From: Plasmodium relictum
Taxonomy: Eukaryota > Apicomplexa > Aconoidasida > Haemosporida > Plasmodiidae
DNA length: 64,000 bases
Reading direction: 5' to 3'
Assembly: GCF_900005765.1 (NCBI RefSeq)
Contig: NC_041692.1
Location: 868,001-932,000, forward strand
Shown in pieces: positions 60,107 to 64,000 of the stretch. A model generated the notes under the pieces. It ran no database searches. It was not told where the DNA came from and was given only the letters and a program-made list of their open reading frames with translations. Positions within the stretch are counted from its first letter, which is position 1. Each line of letters opens with the position of its first letter. A program made the position numbers and the translations under genes.

Positions 60107-61876
60107 TGTTTTTAACCACAAAAAAAAAAAAAGAATATTACAACTTTTTTTTCCCCTTTTTTTTTTTTTTTTTTGTCTTGTAAGTGTATTTATAATTAAT
60201 TTTTATATTTTTAATGAAAAAGTAATATATTTTTTATAGATATATTTTAGAATAATTTAATTCTTAATTTCTTATAATAATAATTTTATCAATTATTATA
60301 AAGTTAAAATTATCTTTCAAGAATTTTATTTTTTTATTTATAAAATTAAAGTTTTTATCTTTTTTATAATAAAACTATATTAAAATAGTTTTTAATATTT
60401 ATTATAATAATACCTTTTTAAAATTATTTTTCTATATTTGTAAAAATGCAATAATGTTTTTTTTATCTTTCTGTTTTTTGTTGAATTAGCATTTTTCTTA
60501 AAATACTCCTTAATTTAAACAAAAAAACATTAATTTTTATAAAATCTTAAGTTCTGTTACAATAATTTTCCAATATATCTGTTTTATCTTATCATTTTTT
60601 TTTTTTCTATCTTATTTTATGTGTATTTTTTATTTTATCCTTATATAATTCTATTATCTTTTAAATTTATTATCATACTATATTAAATTTTATAATAAAA
60701 ATACATTTTTATTCATTTTATTTTACTTTTTTTTCTCTTAAATTTTTTTTGTTATATATATTTTATGCTTTTATTTTTACCTAATTTTTTTTTTTTTATT
60801 TTTATATAATTTTTATTCTTAATTATATTTTTTTAATATCTTTATGAATATAAATTTTTTATGAATTAAAAAAAAAAAAAAAACTAAATACCATAAAGAC
60901 TATACAAAATAAAATTTCCGTGCACATCAATTTCTGTTGATTAAAAAAAAAAAAATATATATAATTTATATTTTTTTGTACGTGTTTTATTCTTCCAAGA
61001 AATATACTCTTTTTTATCGTAATGAAATATATTGAAAAAAAAAATAATAATAAAAGCATTGGCTTAGAAAATATATTTATATATTTATCTTTATTGAATA
61101 ACCGCATGCATTTATCAATTTCTTTCTAATTTTTATGAATTACTAATATATTTCTGAAGTTTTTTTGCTTTTTCCATAATAATGTACACTTATTTTTTAC
61201 ATATGTATATAAATATCCTTAAATAAAAATTTTTATATGTATATATATAACTATTAATTTAATTGAATTATTTTGAATTAATTTAAAAAAGAAAAATGAA
61301 ATCTATTTTTTGTAGCAAATTTTCCATAGAATAAGTTATACTATTACATTTTTCTTATCCTTTTCCTTTTTCATTTCCTTTTTCTTATCCTTATTTTATA
61401 ATTAATTATAAAATAAAATTCTTAGTAATGATTTAACATAAGGTCTAATATAAAATTAATTCCTTTAGCAAATTACTGTTGGTTTTTGTATCTTTTAATT
61501 ACAATAAATACTTTTTGTTCTAAAAAATATTTTTTCTCTTTCCAGTAAAAATATGTGATGTGACTTGTATATGGTTATTTTTATTTAATTCATCTATACT
61601 TTTAAATAAATAAAAATATCAAAGTTGGAAAATAATTTTTGAATAAACTTTTAAATAAGTTTTCTCATAATTTTTATGTACTTTTTAAATTAAATAATGA
61701 TTTTTCTGTAATTTAATTTTATTTTATTATGGTTTTTTTTTTTCTTTTTAACAGAAAAATTATAGATATAAATATTATACTTTAACTTTTTTTAAAAAAT
61801 TTTTATAAGTTTTCAACAGTTTACATAAAAATAACTTTCTTCTCTCAACTATAATAATTTTATAATTTGCAGTGTT
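60107..61876. other. Divergent intergenic region (PA200 / RRM gene)
   Basis: About 1.77 kb between divergent starts, with pyrimidine-rich tracts (about 61345-61400 contains repeated CTTATCCTTTT-like words). It includes a GCATGC palindrome at 61104-61109 and a doubtful small frame on the minus strand (60859-61107, separate entry). A TTTGCAG acceptor-like site ends at 61872, four bases before the next ATG. Confidence 0.5.
60859..61107 (-). CDS. Doubtful small hydrophobic protein, 82 aa (or 66 aa if spliced)
   Basis: ATG at 61107 gives MRLFNKDKYINIFSKPMLLL, a hydrophobic stretch, then SIFLGRIKH. A GTACAA donor after residue 42 and a TTAATCAACAG acceptor could remove a 48-base T-rich intron (60981-60934) in frame, joining to KLMCTEILFCIVFMVF. 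The two flanks are a little richer in G and C than the spacer around them, which is why I record it. Against it: the product is strongly biased to F/I/L as any A/T-rich DNA would give, and it resembles no family. Confidence 0.15.
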   Translation of the reverse strand: MRLFNKDKYINIFSKPMLLLLFFFSIYFITIKKSIFLGRIKHVQKNINYIYFFFFNQQKLMCTEILFCIVFMVFSFFFFFNS

Positions 61877-63477
61877 ATGATTATGATACATAGAATTAAA
61901 AAAGTGTATTTCAGTAGTGATATCAATATATCAAATTTATTAAGGAAAAAAGCAATTTTATTTGAAAATGTAAAAAGAGAAAATTGTAAAATAGATTTGA
62001 TTTTAAAATATTTTGAATTGAAAGGATTACATATAAAAAAAAATGAAGTACATATTATGACTAATATCTTACATAGACCAACTGGAAGAATAATGATTTT
62101 AATTGATAATATAAAAAAGCAAAATTTTAACTTTAATTTTGATAATTTTGAAAAAAATGAAGATAACAAGAATGATGATAAACAAATAGAGAATTATAAT
62201 AACGGTAAAAATAGTAACATCACTGAAAACAGTAGAAATGATAATAAATTATTATGTGACAATAACCATGAAAGCAAAAAAGCGTTTAACGAAATAAATG
62301 ACATAGTTATAAATAAGAAATATCATTCCAATTTAAAAAATTTATTTTCAGATTGTAAAATTCACTTGTGTGATAATTATGAAATTGAAAAGTTTGTTGA
62401 AGAATGTGAAAGATTATTAAGATTTACTGAAGATATTAAAAGAATATCAAAATTTGAAAACTTAGATAAAATAGTTACTATAATAAATATACCTAGCTGT
62501 TATGGCAGAAAAGAATTATCAGAAATTATTTATGAATGTGCTAATATTAAAGTGAAATTAAAAAATATAATATTTAGATTTAAAAAAAATGGAAACCAAA
62601 GTGATTGTGCTTATGTATTATGTAATAATATAAATGAAGCAAATATTCTGATAAATAAAATGCAGGAATATCCTGTTGCAAAAAAATATCATTTAAAGGA
62701 ATTTTACGGTACAGCTTTTTTATATGCATCAAAAAGTAATTTATTTATTAGTTCAGAAAAATTAGATTATTTAACTATTTTTTCAAAGTATAAAATATTT
62801 ACATGTGGTTGGCATAAAGATATATCAATAAAAGAATTCGAAAATTTTTTAATAACTCTAAAAATATTTCCTTGCAAAATTATAAAAATTAATTATAACA
62901 TTAAAGAAAGTGAAGAAGATATAACAAGAAATAATGGTGATGAAAAAAATGAAAAAGATAATAATAAATATGAATTAAGTGAAATAAACCCTAATCACAT
63001 AACCATTAATATTGATGAGTTATCAACCATAAGCAATAATCATAGTTCATTAAATGAACGAAATGATTTAAATACTTCATCTTTTATTTTATTTTTTGAG
63101 AATATGAGAATGACTAAAAAGGTGTTTACCAAATTAGAAAGACTTAAAAAAAAATGGAAAATATCTGCATCTAGTAATTTCTATGCATACCCTAAAATAG
63201 TAAGGAAGAAATAATTTGAAACTTTTATTGATATTTATCAAAATTATTTTAAAGAAAATTTTTTAATAAAAATTTTTTTACAACAAAAAAAAAAAAAAAA
63301 GATATTATTAATAAGAAAATATATATATATATAAAAGTATTTTATACTGAAATCAATATAAAAGTTTAATTTTTTTTTTTTTTATTTCAGCCCGATATTC
63401 ATTTTAATGATGATAATAATTACGCTGATGAAAATGAATATGAAGATTCTGATTTAGATGAAGAAATAGAATATTAA
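61877..63477 (+). CDS. Putative multi-RRM-like protein with acidic C-terminus, 469 aa
   Basis: Two exons, 61877-63199 and 63391-63477, phase 0. Exon 2 adds PDIHFNDDNNYADENEYEDS and an acidic end DLDEEIEY. I do not recognise the gene by name. Three segments have RRM-like patterns: about 27-80 (AILFENVKRENCKIDLILKY, then PTGRIMILID), about 195-285 (KIVTIINIPSCYGRKELSEI, then CAYVLCNNINEANILINKM) and about 305-345 (KIFTCGWHKDISIKEFENFL). Acidic/asparagine-rich linkers lie at about 90-150 and 352-395. The RNP motifs are weak, so these may be quasi-RRMs. An acceptor-like TTTGCAG four bases before the ATG may end a 5' UTR intron. No signal peptide; the basic N-terminus could be an organelle presequence but this is weak. 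Confidence 0.7.
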
Positions 63478-63640
63478 TTAAAAAAAAAATGAGTAAAATG
63501 AATATATTTAAAATGTATTTTAAAAAAAATATATTACTCCAGTAACATTTAATATGAATTATTTTATTTTAATTTAATTTGATTTTAATTTTTTTTATTT
63601 TATTTTTTATTTTTTGTTATATTTTAAAAAAATGTTGGCT

Positions 63641-63948
63641 TTATTTTATAATAGTTTTCCTAATTTTAGTATACAACCCAGTGCTTAAATCTATTCTGAT
63701 ACTTTTTACAAAATCTATTTCATATATTGTGCTAAAAAAAAAAATAAAATAAAAATAAAAAAAGAGATTAAATTTTACAATATATATATATATATAAAGA
63801 CATTTTTTTTTTAGTTTCATTTACTTTTTCTCTTTGTAAGTAAAAAAATCATCATTAATATTAAAATAATAATTCATAATTCTATTAATGTAATAAGTAA
63901 AATTAATCCATTTTTTTTCTTTAAAATAAGACCACTGGTATTCATAGA
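63641..63948 (-). CDS. C-terminal two exons of a WWE-domain protein (rest beyond right edge)
   Basis: Exons 63948-63825 and 63731-63641 on the minus strand, joined in phase by GTAAAT...TTTTAG, end at TAA 63643-63641. The upstream acceptor (TTTTAAG before 63948) shows that more exons lie to the right. The 71 residues form a WWE domain: YEYQWSYFKEKKWINFTYYI with two tryptophans at the domain's spacing, NRIMNYYF helix, then TIYEIDFVKSIRIDLSTGLY and TKIRKTIIK, matching the xVDFxxMxQxNxxTGxxRxIRR end of WWE domains. WWE domains bind (iso-)ADP-ribose of poly(ADP-ribose) and occur in PARPs and ubiquitin ligases such as RNF146, Deltex and HUWE1. No catalytic domain is visible in the window. Confidence 0.7.
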
Positions 63949-64000
63949 CTTAAAAAAAAAAAGAATTAAATTAAAAAATAACACATATATATATATATAT
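63949..64000 (-). other. Intron upstream of the WWE exons, running to the window edge
   Basis: A/T-rich sequence ending (on the minus strand) in a T-run and AAG acceptor before the WWE exon. The window ends in a TA run, so the preceding exon cannot be seen. Confidence 0.5.

Noticed and set aside
60104-60121. Upstream TTG start for PA200
   Set aside because: The five-residue extension begins at TTG inside an A/T spacer; the ATG at 60106 is the first proper start.
1-64000. tRNA, rRNA, transposon, CRISPR, prophage or operon signals
   Set aside because: No cloverleaf, rRNA-like conserved block, inverted-repeat transposon, spaced repeat array or polycistronic arrangement was seen; all genes look like single eukaryotic units.

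Overview
The window reads as a piece of a Plasmodium nuclear chromosome. The DNA is extremely A+T-rich, with long poly-A/poly-T and (TA)n spacers and small GT-AG introns. Proteins carry asparagine- and lysine-rich low-complexity inserts, and the gene set is recognisably apicomplexan (importin alpha, sporozoite surface protein SSP3, an apicoplast-type EngB GTPase). From memory, the order ABC-F / SUI1 (DENR) ... karyopherin alpha / SSP3 / trypsin-like protease / GTP-binding protein resembles the middle of P. falciparum chromosome 8. The species cannot be fixed from the sequence alone; an avian or Laverania-type genome would suit the base composition.

Layout, left to right. 1-2.1 kb: 3' end of an ABC-F ATPase (+), convergent with a four-exon DENR/SUI1 translation factor (-). 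3.4-5.0 kb: an unrecognised lysine/asparagine-rich protein (+). 6.9-8.9 kb: a BMT5-like (DUF2431) Rossmann protein whose start codon is a coding piece of only three bases (+). 9.7-10.5 kb: a four-exon 86-residue protein (+). 11.6-13.2 kb: a nucleoplasmin-like acidic nuclear protein (-). 15.4-16.9 kb: NudC (+). 19.4-21.2 kb: a low-complexity protein with an OCRE-like N-terminus (+). 23.5-25.0 kb: a minimal AGFG-type ArfGAP zinc-finger protein (+). 26.9-31.5 kb: an OSCA/TMEM63-family channel with a cysteine-rich ectodomain (+). 32.5 kb: a ZNF706/4F5-like small zinc-finger protein (+). 33.4-34.4 kb: U1 snRNP C (-). 35.8-36.5 kb: RAD6-type E2 (+). 38.3-41.1 kb: a PPIL4-like RRM protein that lacks the cyclophilin domain (+). 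43.3-44.9 kb: importin alpha (+). 46.7-48.0 kb: SSP3 (+). 48.7-51.1 kb: an 11-exon HtrA-like serine protease (+). 51.5-53.2 kb: a five-exon EngB GTPase with a signal peptide (+). 53.4-60.1 kb: the proteasome activator PA200/Blm10 in one exon (-). 61.9-63.5 kb: a multi-RRM-like protein (+). 63.6-63.95 kb: the last two exons of a WWE-domain protein running off the right edge (-).

These are ordinary eukaryotic single-copy genes, each with its own promoter. There is no operon, mobile element, CRISPR array, rRNA or tRNA that I can see. Themes that recur are mRNA handling (U1C, PPIL4-like, RRM proteins), translation (ABC-F, DENR, BMT5-like, EngB), ubiquitin/proteasome (RAD6, PA200, WWE) and nuclear import or chromatin (importin alpha, nucleoplasmin-like). 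Exon structures were assembled by hand from frame continuity across GT-AG sites and are internally consistent in phase. The most interesting items are the WWE domain, the altered C-terminal HbYX motif of PA200, the Cys-rich OSCA channel, the PPIase-less PPIL4 relative, the truncated ArfGAP module and the start-codon micro-exons.
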